Of a stretch of DNA of 41,313 bases, positions 33,227 to 40,713 are shown piece after piece. Position 1 is the first letter of the stretch; every line of letters begins with the position of its first letter. The stretch covers positions 1-41,313 of the forward strand of contig NZ_AGBF01000048.1 of NCBI RefSeq assembly GCF_000225525.1, given 5' to 3'. The notes below the pieces were generated by a model that was given only the letters and a program-made list of their open reading frames with translations, was not told the DNA's origin and searched no databases. Made by a program: the position numbers and the translations under genes. This DNA comes from Streptomyces zinciresistens K42. GTDB taxonomy: Bacteria; Actinomycetota; Actinomycetes; Streptomycetales; Streptomycetaceae.

Positions 33227-35422
33227 GTGACAGCAGCAACGCACTCCACCCTCTTCCCGCGGGTACCGGACTCCGCCGACGCGGTGCTCGAAGGGCTCGA
33301 CCCCGAGCAGCGCGAGGTGGCGACCGCCCTGCGCGGGCCGGTGTGCGTGCTCGCGGGCGCGGGCACGGGCAAGACCCGGGCGATCACCCACCGGATCGCC
33401 TACGGGGTCAGGGCGGGCATCCTCCAGCCCGCCAGCGTGCTCGCCGTCACCTTCACCAACCGGGCCGCCGGAGAGATGCGCGGCCGGCTGCGCCAGCTCG
33501 GCGCGGGAGGAGTCCAGGCCCGCACCTTCCACTCCGCCGCCCTGCGCCAGCTCCAGTACTTCTGGCCGAAAGCCGTCGGTGGGTCCATGCCGAGGCTCGT
33601 CGACCGCAAGGCCCAGCTCGTCGCCGACGCCGCCGCCGCCTGCCGGATCCGCCTCGACCGGGGCGAGCTGCGGGACACCACCGCGGAGATCGAGTGGTCC
33701 AAGGTCACCCAGACCGTCCCCGCCGACTACCCGCTGGCCGCCGCCAAAGCCGGCCGTGAAGCCCCCCGCGACCCGGCGGAGATCGCCCAGATCTACACCG
33801 TGTACGAGGACCTCAAGCGCAGCCGCTCCGTCATCGACTTCGAGGACGTCCTGCTGCTCACGGTCGGTGTCCTGCAGGACCGCCACGACATCGCCGACCA
33901 GGTCCGCTCCCAGTACCAGCACTTCGTGGTCGACGAGTACCAGGACGTCAGCCCCCTCCAGCAGCGCCTGCTGGAGCTGTGGCTCGGCAACCGGGACAAC
34001 CTGTGCGTCGTCGGGGACGCCAGCCAGACGATCTACTCGTTCACCGGCGCGACCCCGGACCACCTGCTCGACTTCCGCACCCGCCACCCCGGCGCCACCG
34101 TGGTCAAGCTCGTCCGCGACTACCGCTCGACCCCGCAGGTCGTCCACCTCGCCAACGGCCTGCTCGCCCAGGCCCGCGGCCGCGCCGCCGACCACCGGCT
34201 CGAACTGGTCTCCCAGCGCGAGCCCGGTCCAGAGCCGGTCTACAGCGAATGCACCGACGAGCCCGCCGAGGCGGAGAACGCGGCCCGCCGTATCCGCGAA
34301 CTCATGGACGCAGGCGTCCCCGCCGCCGAGATCGCCGTGCTGTTCCGCACGAACTCCCAGTCCGAGACCTACGAACAGGCCCTCGCCGACGCCGGGGTCC
34401 CGTACCAGCTGCGGGGCGCCGAGCGCTTCTTCGACCGGCCCGAGGTGCGCAAGGCGAGTGTGGCCCTGCGCGGCGCCGCCCGCTTCGGGGGCAACGACTC
34501 CCTCCTGGACGACGTCGTCGACCTGCCCTCGCAGGTGCGGGCCGTGCTGTCCGGGGAGGGCTGGACCACCGAGCCACCGGCCGGCTCCGGCGCGGTCAGG
34601 GAACGCTGGGAATCCCTGGCTGCCCTGGTCGGCCTGGCCCAGGACTTCACCGCCGCCAATGCCGGCGCCACCCTCGCCGACCTCGTCGCCGAACTCGACG
34701 AGCGGGCGAACGCCCAGCACGCGCCGACCGTGCAGGGCGTCACCCTCGCGTCCCTGCACTCCGCAAAGGGCCTGGAGTGGGACGTCGTGTTCCTCGTCGG
34801 CGTCGCCGAGGGCATGATGCCGATCACCTACGCGAAGACCGACGAGCAGATCGAGGAGGAGCGCCGGCTCCTGTACGTCGGTGTCACCCGCGCCCGGCGC
34901 CACCTCCATGTCTCCTGGGCGCTCACCCGTACGCCCGGAGGCCGACCCAACCGCCGTCCCAGCCGCTTTCTGAACGGACTGCGTCCGGGCTCCACAGGCG
35001 GCGCCGCGCGCAGCGCCGGGGGTGGTCCGGGCGGCGTCGAGCGGGGCTTCACCAGCAGACCGCAGGCCGCCCCGCGGCGGACCCAGCGCACCCCGGCCCG
35101 CTGCCGGGTCTGCGGACGCACCCTCACCGACGCCGGCGAGATGAAGCTGATGCGCTGCGAGAGCTGCCCCTCCGACATGAACGAGGGCCTCTACGAACGC
35201 CTGCGCACCTGGCGTGCCGTCCAGGCGCAGCGGAGCGGTCAGCCGGACTTCTGCGTCTTCACCGACAGGACCCTCGTCGCGATCGCCGAGGCGGAGCCGA
35301 GCGATCCGGTTCAGCTGTCCCGCATCCCCGGCGTCCTCAAGCGCAAGCTCGACCGCTACGGGACCGATGTGCTCGCCATTTGCGCAGGCCAGGAGCCGGA
35401 GGGCGGTGAGGAGGGGGAGTGA
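33227..35422 (+). CDS. uvrD2: DNA helicase UvrD2 (HRDC and zinc motif)
   Basis: A 731-residue SF1A 3'-5' helicase. Motifs in order: Walker A AGAGTGKT (43-50), VTFTNRAAGEMRGRL, VVDEYQDVS, GDASQTIYSFTGA, DYRSTPQVV, LHSAKGLEWD and LLYVGVTRARR. The C-terminus has the actinobacterial tetracysteine motif (Cys626, 629, 644 and 647) followed by an HRDC domain (YERLRTWRAVQAQ to LDRYGTDVLAIC), the arrangement of mycobacterial UvrD2. GTG 33227 (VTAATHSTLFPRVPD) is the family start; no Shine-Dalgarno is present, so it may be leaderless. Function: repair or replication-associated unwinding. It lies between mycoredoxin and wblC as in M. tuberculosis. Confidence 0.94.
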   Translation: MTAATHSTLFPRVPDSADAVLEGLDPEQREVATALRGPVCVLAGAGTGKTRAITHRIAYGVRAGILQPASVLAVTFTNRAAGEMRGRLRQLGAGGVQARTFHSAALRQLQYFWPKAVGGSMPRLVDRKAQLVADAAAACRIRLDRGELRDTTAEIEWSKVTQTVPADYPLAAAKAGREAPRDPAEIAQIYTVYEDLKRSRSVIDFEDVLLLTVGVLQDRHDIADQVRSQYQHFVVDEYQDVSPLQQRLLELWLGNRDNLCVVGDASQTIYSFTGATPDHLLDFRTRHPGATVVKLVRDYRSTPQVVHLANGLLAQARGRAADHRLELVSQREPGPEPVYSECTDEPAEAENAARRIRELMDAGVPAAEIAVLFRTNSQSETYEQALADAGVPYQLRGAERFFDRPEVRKASVALRGAARFGGNDSLLDDVVDLPSQVRAVLSGEGWTTEPPAGSGAVRERWESLAALVGLAQDFTAANAGATLADLVAELDERANAQHAPTVQGVTLASLHSAKGLEWDVVFLVGVAEGMMPITYAKTDEQIEEERRLLYVGVTRARRHLHVSWALTRTPGGRPNRRPSRFLNGLRPGSTGGAARSAGGGPGGVERGFTSRPQAAPRRTQRTPARCRVCGRTLTDAGEMKLMRCESCPSDMNEGLYERLRTWRAVQAQRSGQPDFCVFTDRTLVAIAEAEPSDPVQLSRIPGVLKRKLDRYGTDVLAICAGQEPEGGEEGE

Positions 35423-35435
35423 CGGGAACTCGTCG

Positions 35436-35475
35436 AAAAAATAGTTTGCGCATGCCCCGGCAATCCCCATAGGTT
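35436..35475 (+). promoter_or_regulatory. wblC promoter with upstream A/T-rich WhiB7-type box
   Basis: -35 TTGCGC (35446-35451) and -10 TAGGTT (35470-35475) are separated by 18 nt. Immediately upstream of the -35 is AAAAAATAG (35436-35444), a rare A/T tract in this genome and the position where WhiB7 bound to the main sigma factor places its AT-hook for autoactivation. Confidence 0.78.
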
Positions 35476-35481
35476 CTTAGC

Positions 35482-35520
35482 CACGGGGACGGCGGCCTTC
35501 TCGAAGGCCCCGATTCCGTG
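35482..35520 (+). promoter_or_regulatory. 5' hairpin of the wblC leader RNA
   Basis: At the predicted 5' end of the transcript GGCCTTC pairs with GAAGGCC (about 35494-35509), extended by outer pairs GGGG/CCCC and CACGG/CCGTG. A second small hairpin (ACTGG/CCAGT, about 35541-35556) follows before the uORF ribosome binding site. They may stabilise the leader or pause RNA polymerase. Confidence 0.55.
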
Positions 35521-35587
35521 ATGTACTTGCATACCCGCAGGACTGGTTCACACCAGTGCCCCGAGACGCCGAGAGGAGGCGATTCCA

Positions 35588-35914
35588 GTGATCAGCATCA
35601 ACGCCAGCTCCTTCAGCAGCGCCAAAATGACCGATCTCTCGGTCGTCGCCTCCCTGTGCAAGCTCGTCGCCTCGGGCCAGGGCACCGGTCTGTCCGGCAT
35701 TCGTGCCGTCCGGCGGGCGTCCTCCCTGTCTCTCGCGGGCCTTCCCGTCCGTGAGCGCGATGAGCGACCGACCAAGGCACTGGAAGCGGCAGCAGTGGCA
35801 GAGGCGAAGCCCTATGCCTCTACGGCGACCGGTGCCGGATTCCGGAACCAGACGACGCAGCACCACCAGATGTGGGCCTTCCGTGGGCCAGAACCCTGGA
35901 GTGATCCAGCCTGA
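35588..35914 (+). CDS. Regulatory upstream ORF of wblC (108 codons)
   Basis: A GTG-initiated ORF (MISINASSFSSAKMTDLSVV...) with a strong GAGGAGG 9 nt upstream, inside the wblC leader. It ends at 35914, only 23 bp before the intrinsic terminator. Its codons 98-101 (Phe-Arg-Gly-Pro) overlap the proposed antiterminator segment, so ribosomes reaching the end of the ORF would mask it. The peptide has no recognised domain; the N-terminal Ser-rich part and the C-terminal QHHQMWAFRGPEPW are notable. uORF-mediated attenuation is established for whiB7 in mycobacteria and has been reported for Streptomyces wblC. The choice of this frame over an overlapping ORF beginning at 35518 rests on the ribosome binding site. 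Confidence 0.7.
   Translation: MISINASSFSSAKMTDLSVVASLCKLVASGQGTGLSGIRAVRRASSLSLAGLPVRERDERPTKALEAAAVAEAKPYASTATGAGFRNQTTQHHQMWAFRGPEPWSDPA
35879..35889 (+). promoter_or_regulatory. Candidate antiterminator segment at the uORF 3' end
   Basis: TTCCGTGGGCC can pair with GGGCCGCGGAA, the 5' arm of the terminator (35939-35949), giving 10 of 11 pairs with one G-U and one mismatch. It lies in uORF codons 98-101 and would be free only when ribosomes do not reach the end of the uORF. Confidence 0.6.
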
Positions 35915-35937
35915 CGATCGATCAGGCCGGCGCCTTC

Positions 35938-35979
35938 AGGGCCGCGGAACCCCATCCGGGATCCGCGGCCCTTCTGTTT
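35938..35979 (+). terminator. Intrinsic terminator (attenuator) before wblC
   Basis: AGGGCCGCGGA (35938-35948) pairs perfectly with TCCGCGGCCCT (35962-35972), with an inner CCC/GGG pairing, followed by the U-tract TTCTGTTT (35972-35979), the best T-run in the window. It lies 108 bp upstream of the wblC start, inside the transcript, so it must act as an attenuator. Confidence 0.9.
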
Positions 35980-36087
35980 GTCCTCGTACAGGGACGGCAG
36001 AGCGAAGGGGCCCGGGACAGGTAAGACCCGGTACCAGCCGCAACCTGGCCCAACAGGGCCGGAACGAACAGACGAGGAAGACGAACC

Positions 36088-36456
36088 GTGCAACTCGAAG
36101 CGCACGCCCCGTCAGTACCGCCCTCACAAGCGATCCCCAAGCCCGGCTCCACGGAGGACCCCACCTTGATCCCCCTCACCGCGCTCACCGCGCTCGACGA
36201 CGCCATCGAGAACCTCGGCGTACCCGTCCCCTGCCGCTCCTACGACCCGGAGGTCTTCTTCGCCGAGTCGCCGGCCGACGTCGAGTACGCCAAGTCCCTC
36301 TGCCGCACCTGCCCGCTGATGGCGGCCTGCCTCGCCGGCGCCAAGGAGCGGCGTGAGCCTTGGGGCGTCTGGGGTGGAGAGCTGTTCGTCCAGGGTGTCG
36401 TCGTCGCACGCAAGCGGCCGCGTGGCCGCCCGCGCAAGAACCCGGTCACGGCATGA
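36088..36456 (+). CDS. wblC: WblC/WhiB7 antibiotic-resistance regulator
   Basis: A 122-residue WhiB-like iron-sulfur protein that binds the principal sigma factor and turns on intrinsic resistance genes when translation is inhibited. The four cluster cysteines are in PCRSYDPEVFF and SLCRTCPLMAACL (C...CxxCx5C); the G(V/I)WGG turn is GVWGGEL; the C-terminal AT-hook RPRGRPRKN is diagnostic of WhiB7/WblC and binds the A/T tract next to target -35 elements. The GTG at 36088 has GAGGAAG upstream. Expression is preceded by a leader with promoter, uORF and attenuator. It sits between uvrD2 and an ABC1 kinase exactly as whiB7 (Rv3197A) does. Confidence 0.96.
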   Translation: MQLEAHAPSVPPSQAIPKPGSTEDPTLIPLTALTALDDAIENLGVPVPCRSYDPEVFFAESPADVEYAKSLCRTCPLMAACLAGAKERREPWGVWGGELFVQGVVVARKRPRGRPRKNPVTA

Positions 36457-36776
36457 ACACCACAGGAACGATCGACCGTCCCCTCACGCACAACCCCCAG
36501 AAGCAGGCCCCGATGAAGCCGTCCACTCACGCATTCGCAGGCTCAGCGCCTGAAGACGTCACCACCCGTGGCGCGAACGACTCGCGTCAGAACAGGAACC
36601 GAGAGATGCAACTCATCCAAGAAGCCCTGGCACGTGCGCATATGCACGAGCGGCAGCACGAGGCGGCGCGCGAGCGCCAGGCCCTGCGTCTGGTGACCGC
36701 TCGCCGGATGCAGCGCCGGGCCGAGCGTGCCTCGCTGCGTGCGCGCCGCGCGCTCGCCATGGCGGTCATGCAGTAA
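36453..36776 (+). CDS. Small basic helical protein coupled to wblC
   Basis: The ATG at 36453 overlaps the wblC stop (ATGA), giving a 107-residue protein. The first 50 residues are polar and variable; the last 56, from an internal ATG at 36606 (MQLIQEALARAH), form a long, highly Arg/Ala/Gln-rich helix that could bind nucleic acid or form a coiled coil. GAACCGAGAG just before the internal ATG could serve as a second ribosome binding site, so the real product may be 56 residues. No characterised family is recognised. Coupling to wblC suggests expression during ribosome stress. Confidence 0.6.
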   Translation: MNTTGTIDRPLTHNPQKQAPMKPSTHAFAGSAPEDVTTRGANDSRQNRNREMQLIQEALARAHMHERQHEAARERQALRLVTARRMQRRAERASLRARRALAMAVMQ

Positions 36777-36828
36777 CCGACGACACCGCCAGACGGTGGC
36801 CTCCCGGCGAGGGAGGCGGCAAGTCCCC

Positions 36829-36864
36829 GCGGGGGCCGGTCCGTGCACACGGACCGGCCCCCGC
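36829..36864. terminator. 36-bp near-perfect inverted repeat terminator
   Basis: GCGGGGGCCGGTCCGTG and CACGGACCGGCCCCCGC form a 17-bp perfect stem with a 2-nt centre (minimal loop after fraying). A smaller hairpin GCCTCCC/GGGAGGC (36799-36817) precedes it. It separates the wblC operon from the convergent ABC1 kinase gene. Confidence 0.85.
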
Positions 36865-36949
36865 AGTGCGTGGGGTCGGCGGTTCCCGGGAGGGCGGGGG
36901 CGGCGCCGTCGCCGGATGAGTGTTCCCGCGCATCCGGCCCCGGGTCCCG

Positions 36950-38320
36950 TCAGCCCTGTACGGCGGAGGGTTCCTCGGCGGCCGGGTCCTCGCGGACGAA
37001 GCCCGGCAGCCATTCCTCCAGCTCGTCGCGCAGCCGCACCGTCGCGCCCAGCTGGCACAGCACCCCGATCGTGCTCAGCGTCACCCGGTGGATCAGCAGG
37101 TAGGCCGGGGGGAGGTTGAGCTGCTTGCCCAGTTGGTGTGCGGGGGAGCGCGGGTCGGCGACGCGGGCCGCCTGACTGCGCATCCAGCCGCGGGTGAAGG
37201 TGAACGCGTCGGCCTGGGCCGGTTCGATGATCGGCAGGAGGTAGTCGAGCACGGCGTCGGGGTCGAGATCGATCGACTCCTTGACGAACCCTTCGGTACG
37301 CAGGAGTTCGTAGACGGCGTCCGCCTCCCCGTCCAGAGTCATCCGCAGGGAGTCTCCGATGGGGGTCGGCAGTCCGCCCGGGAGCCGGTCCACGGTGCCG
37401 AAGTCCAGGACGCCCAGCCGCCAGTCGTCCTCGCCCTCCGGGCCGCCCGGCAGGAGACGGAAGTTGCCCGGGTGGGGGTCGGCGTGCAGCAGGCCCGTGC
37501 GGGCGGGGCCCGAGAACAGGAACCGGGCCAGGAGCTGGCCGGCCCGGTCGCGCTGTGCCTCGGTGCCGTCGGAGATCACCTCGGAGAGCGGGACACCGTC
37601 GATCCACTCCGTGATCAGCACCTGCTCGCTCTGGTGCACCACGGCCGGGACCAGGACGTCCGGGTCGTCGGCGAACTCCTCCGCGTGGGCCTGCTGGGCC
37701 TCCGCCTCCAGGCCGTAGTCCAGTTCCTCGGCGACCCGGTCCTTGAGTTCGGTGATCAGCGGCTTGACGTCCATGCCGGGAATCAGCGGACCCAGCAGCC
37801 GGGCGAAGCGGCTCAGCTGGTTCAGGTCGGACACCAGGGCCTCGCCTGCACCGGGGTACTGGACCTTGACCGCGACCTCACGGCCGTCGTGCCACACCGC
37901 GCGATGCACCTGGCCGATCGAGGCCGCCGCCGCGGGCTTGTCCTCGAACTCCAGGAACAGCTCGTGCCAGTCCTCGCCGAGCCGCTCCGCCAGCACCGTG
38001 TGCACGGTGCGGGTCGGCATCGGGGGCGCCGCCTCCTGGAGCTTGGTGAGGGCCGCGCGGTACGGGCCCGCGACCTCCTCGGGCAGGGCCGACTCGAAGA
38101 CGGACAGGGCCTGCCCGAACTTCATCGCGCCGCCCTTCAGCTCGCCGAGCACCTTGAACATCTGCTCCGCGGTCCGCTGCTGGAGCTCGCGGCCCACGAT
38201 CTCCGCGGACTCGCCGACGATCCGCTTGCCGAGTCCCCAGGTGGCCCGCCCGGCGAAGCCGAGCGGGAGCGCGGCGAGCTTGGCGGTGCGGGTGACCGCC
38301 TTGCGGGGAAGATCAGACAT
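36950..38320 (-). CDS. ABC1/UbiB-family atypical kinase (AarF-like)
   Basis: A 456-residue protein of the ABC1/ADCK/UbiB family. The family-specific KxGQ region is KFGQALSVF, the Ala-rich nucleotide loop is AAAASIGQVHRAV, the lysine strand is VAVKVQYPG, the catalytic loop LLHADPHPGNF and the metal motif LDFGTVDR, all intact, so ATPase or kinase activity is plausible. Family members support quinone or lipid metabolism; actinobacterial substrates are unknown. ATG 38320 (MSDLPRKAVTRTAKL) is preferred to upstream starts. It overlaps the ThiF-like gene stop by 8 bp, so the two are probably one operon. Counterpart of Rv3197. Confidence 0.92.
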   Translation of the reverse strand: MSDLPRKAVTRTAKLAALPLGFAGRATWGLGKRIVGESAEIVGRELQQRTAEQMFKVLGELKGGAMKFGQALSVFESALPEEVAGPYRAALTKLQEAAPPMPTRTVHTVLAERLGEDWHELFLEFEDKPAAAASIGQVHRAVWHDGREVAVKVQYPGAGEALVSDLNQLSRFARLLGPLIPGMDVKPLITELKDRVAEELDYGLEAEAQQAHAEEFADDPDVLVPAVVHQSEQVLITEWIDGVPLSEVISDGTEAQRDRAGQLLARFLFSGPARTGLLHADPHPGNFRLLPGGPEGEDDWRLGVLDFGTVDRLPGGLPTPIGDSLRMTLDGEADAVYELLRTEGFVKESIDLDPDAVLDYLLPIIEPAQADAFTFTRGWMRSQAARVADPRSPAHQLGKQLNLPPAYLLIHRVTLSTIGVLCQLGATVRLRDELEEWLPGFVREDPAAEEPSAVQG

Positions 38321-39734
38321 GCGCCCTCCTGGTCCCAGCCGGCCGCTGCGTCCCCGCCTTGCGGCGGGACTTCCTCGACGGCCGTTGCTCCGCCATTGTC
38401 TCGTGCGACACCGCGTCCTCGGAGGGGTGTTCTCCCTCACCTTTGTCCGCGGCGCCGCAGCCGCACGCGGGATGTGCCCACACCGGCCGGGAATGCCAGC
38501 TCAGACCGGGTAGGGACACCTCCCAGCGGGCACCGGCCGTCGACGGAATCCGGCCGTCCAGAAAGGCGAGGGCATGGGCGGCGGCCAGCCCGGCGACCGT
38601 AGTGGCCAGGGTGAGATCGCAGGGCCGCACCTCATGTGTCCGTCCGGTGCCGGAGCGCCACTGCGCGACCAGCCGGGGCCACGCGGGGTCCCGGTCGGTG
38701 CGCCCCTCCTCCAGACACCCCGCGCACGCGGTCTCACCGGGGAGGACGAACGGGCCGACCACGCCGGTGGCCTCCACCACACCGGCGTACAGATGCGGTG
38801 TCCCGGAGGCGATCAGGGACTCGGCGGCCGCGAAGGACGGCGCGTGCACGGCGACGTCGTCGCGTGGCGCGACGATCACCAGGGAGTGGCCGGCGGAGTC
38901 CTGGCCGCGGGGTGAGCGGGGGCCGCGGCGCGGCGGGCGGTCCGGTGCGCAGCGGCGCGCCGCCCGCCGCGCTGCCTCGTCCCTGCGGTCACCGACCGCC
39001 TCCGGGGGCAGCCCGCCCGGGGCGACGTCCCAGGGCTGGACCCGGCCGACGTCGCGCACGTCGACCTCGCCGACGCCCGCGGCCGACAGCAGCGAGGCCA
39101 CCATCGCCCCCACCCGTCCGGCACCCCGCACGAGCACGCGCAGGGAGCGGCGGGCGGCGACCCTCCCGATCGCCTCGCCGGGCTCGGACGTGGTCAGGGA
39201 CAGCGAGGCCAGGTCGGGGCGCAGCCGGTCCATCACCTCACTCCTCGCCCGCAGCGCGTCCGCCGCCGGGCCGCCTCCTCTGGCGTCGTCGAGAAGCCCG
39301 GCCCGTGCCAGTCGGCGCACCAGTGCGTCGACATGGCCGTCGGGCAGACCCATCCGCCGGGCCTCCTCGCCGAGCAGGTCCAGCCCGCGGGTGCCGTTGA
39401 GGAGGTCGAGGAAGCTTCCCGTCGCCGTGTCCACCGGTCCCAGGGTCAGGGCATGTGCCGGACTCATCCCGAACTGCACGGTGTTGAGGTCGCGCCAGCC
39501 GCGCCTGAGCGCGGGCTTCATCGAAGGCGCCAGCGGGGGCGGCGGATCCGAGAGCGGTAGATCCGAGGGTGACGGACCCGAGGGCGGCGACGGAGAGGTG
39601 CAGGCTGTCGGCGCCGGCGCATCCGTCGAACCTCCGGCGGAACTCGTACCGAGTGACCCCTCATGGCCGCCCGAACCGGCAGGAACCGTCGCACTGTTGG
39701 AAAGCCTCGAAGAGTCAGAAATCGCCACCCGCAT
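38313..39734 (-). CDS. ThiF/E1-like protein with RRE-like N-terminal domain
   Basis: About 473 residues. After a low-complexity Ser/Pro/Gly-rich N-terminus comes a segment from MKPALRRGWRDLNTVQFG to ARRMGLPDGHVDALV, resembling the winged-helix RiPP recognition element of azoline (TOMM) cyclodehydratase partners. A ThiF/E1-like Rossmann domain follows (VLVRGAGRVGAMVASLLSAA, then VDVRDVGRVQPWDVAPGG), and cysteines CAGC and HPACGCG probably bind zinc. The nucleotide loop GAGRVGA departs from GxGGxG and no catalytic ATP residues are obvious, so it may bind peptide rather than adenylate. ATG 39734 (MRVAISDSS) is used; ATG 39521 (MKPALRR) would give the domain alone. No precursor peptide or YcaO gene is in the window. 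Confidence 0.7.
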   Translation of the reverse strand: MRVAISDSSRLSNSATVPAGSGGHEGSLGTSSAGGSTDAPAPTACTSPSPPSGPSPSDLPLSDPPPPLAPSMKPALRRGWRDLNTVQFGMSPAHALTLGPVDTATGSFLDLLNGTRGLDLLGEEARRMGLPDGHVDALVRRLARAGLLDDARGGGPAADALRARSEVMDRLRPDLASLSLTTSEPGEAIGRVAARRSLRVLVRGAGRVGAMVASLLSAAGVGEVDVRDVGRVQPWDVAPGGLPPEAVGDRRDEAARRAARRCAPDRPPRRGPRSPRGQDSAGHSLVIVAPRDDVAVHAPSFAAAESLIASGTPHLYAGVVEATGVVGPFVLPGETACAGCLEEGRTDRDPAWPRLVAQWRSGTGRTHEVRPCDLTLATTVAGLAAAHALAFLDGRIPSTAGARWEVSLPGLSWHSRPVWAHPACGCGAADKGEGEHPSEDAVSHETMAEQRPSRKSRRKAGTQRPAGTRRAHV

Positions 39735-39955
39735 GAACTGGCCCCCGTAGCCGTCGTGAAGTGTCCTCGTACCCCGGCGGGGCTCGGTCGTTGCCTCGCC
39801 GGTGACAGTCAGCATGCCCGGATGCGGCGGGGGTCGCGGAAGGTTGTCCACAGGCGGTGGATGTTTGTCGTACAAATCAGTCGCCCTCATCGGGCGCAGC
39901 GTGGGGGATCAGGATCGAACCGTCCGGGGTCGGGACTTCTGCCCTGTACAGCGGG

Positions 39956-39961
39956 TAACGT
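39956..39961 (+). promoter_or_regulatory. Candidate -10 of a leaderless metallopeptidase transcript
   Basis: TAACGT ends exactly 6 nt before the GTG at 39968, and no Shine-Dalgarno is present, the layout of a leaderless transcript. No convincing -35 element is visible at the right distance. Confidence 0.4.
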
Positions 39962-39967
39962 CGGGGC

Positions 39968-40564
39968 GTGTCCGCCGACCCACTGCACCGAGCCGGAGCA
40001 CCGCAGCGCAGTACGACGAGCCCGCCGCCGAGCGGCTCGGGGGCGAGCGCGATCGAGGTCCGCAGGAGTACCCGGCGCCGCCGGACGGTCTCGGCGTATC
40101 GCGAAGGCGACCGCACCGTCGTGCTCATCCCGGCCCGGATGTCCGAGGCCGAGGAGCAGCGCTGGGTGACCGTCATGCTGGACAAGCTGGCGGCCCAGGA
40201 GAGCAAGCAGGTCCTGGGCGACGCCGAACTGTCCGAGCGGGCGGAGCAGTTGTCGGCCCAGTACTTCGCCGGACGGGCCCGCCCCAGTTCGGTGCGCTGG
40301 GTCACCAACCAGAACACCCGCTGGGGCTCGTGCACCCCGGCCGAGGGCAGCATCCGGCTCTCGCACCGCCTCCAGGGCATGCCCGAGTACGTCGTCGACT
40401 ACGTCCTGCTCCACGAGCTCGCGCATCTGCTGGTCCCCGGGCACGGGCCCCGCTTCTGGCGGCTGCTGGAGGCGTATCCCCGCACCGAGCGGGCCAAGGG
40501 CTATCTCGAGGGCGTCGTCGCCGCCGAGCGGCTGCCGCATCTGCCCGGCGCCCGGGGCGGGTGA
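39968..40564 (+). CDS. YgjP-like (M48/SprT-like) metallopeptidase
   Basis: A 198-residue protein with a DUF45/YgjP domain. The zinc site is HELAHLLVPGHG (HExxHxxxxxH type: two His and Glu in HELAH, third His in PGHGPRF). The preceding NQNTRWGSC and IRLSHRLQGMP segments are the family signature (T-RWGSC, L-xxxP). The first 30 residues are low complexity and unconserved in appearance, so the start is not secure. It is divergent from the ThiF/RRE-like gene. Cytoplasmic; bacterial YgjP substrates are unknown. Confidence 0.88.
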   Translation: MSADPLHRAGAPQRSTTSPPPSGSGASAIEVRRSTRRRRTVSAYREGDRTVVLIPARMSEAEEQRWVTVMLDKLAAQESKQVLGDAELSERAEQLSAQYFAGRARPSSVRWVTNQNTRWGSCTPAEGSIRLSHRLQGMPEYVVDYVLLHELAHLLVPGHGPRFWRLLEAYPRTERAKGYLEGVVAAERLPHLPGARGG

Positions 40565-40566
40565 CC

Positions 40567-40601
40567 GTTCGCCGGGGCGAACGCGGAGGCGGTTCCTCCG
40601 C
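40567..40601 (+). terminator. Double hairpin after the metallopeptidase gene
   Basis: Two adjacent hairpins start 2 bp after the stop: GTTCGCC/GGCGAAC (40567-40582) with a 2-nt centre and GCGGAGG/CCTCCGC (40583-40601) with a 5-nt loop. No T-run follows. Confidence 0.6.
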
Positions 40602-40713
40602 CACGGTCCGGCGGGCGTTCTGTACCGGGTCTGTACCGGCTTCGTGCGATGTCCGAGTTTGCGGTTAGCCTGACGCGACGCACTTACATTCGGGATGGGG
40701 GACGGTCGTACGC

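Noticed and set aside
35518..35754. Alternative wblC uORF starting MMYLHTRRTG
   Set aside because: No ribosome binding site and it ends far from the terminator; the frame starting at 35588 has GAGGAGG.
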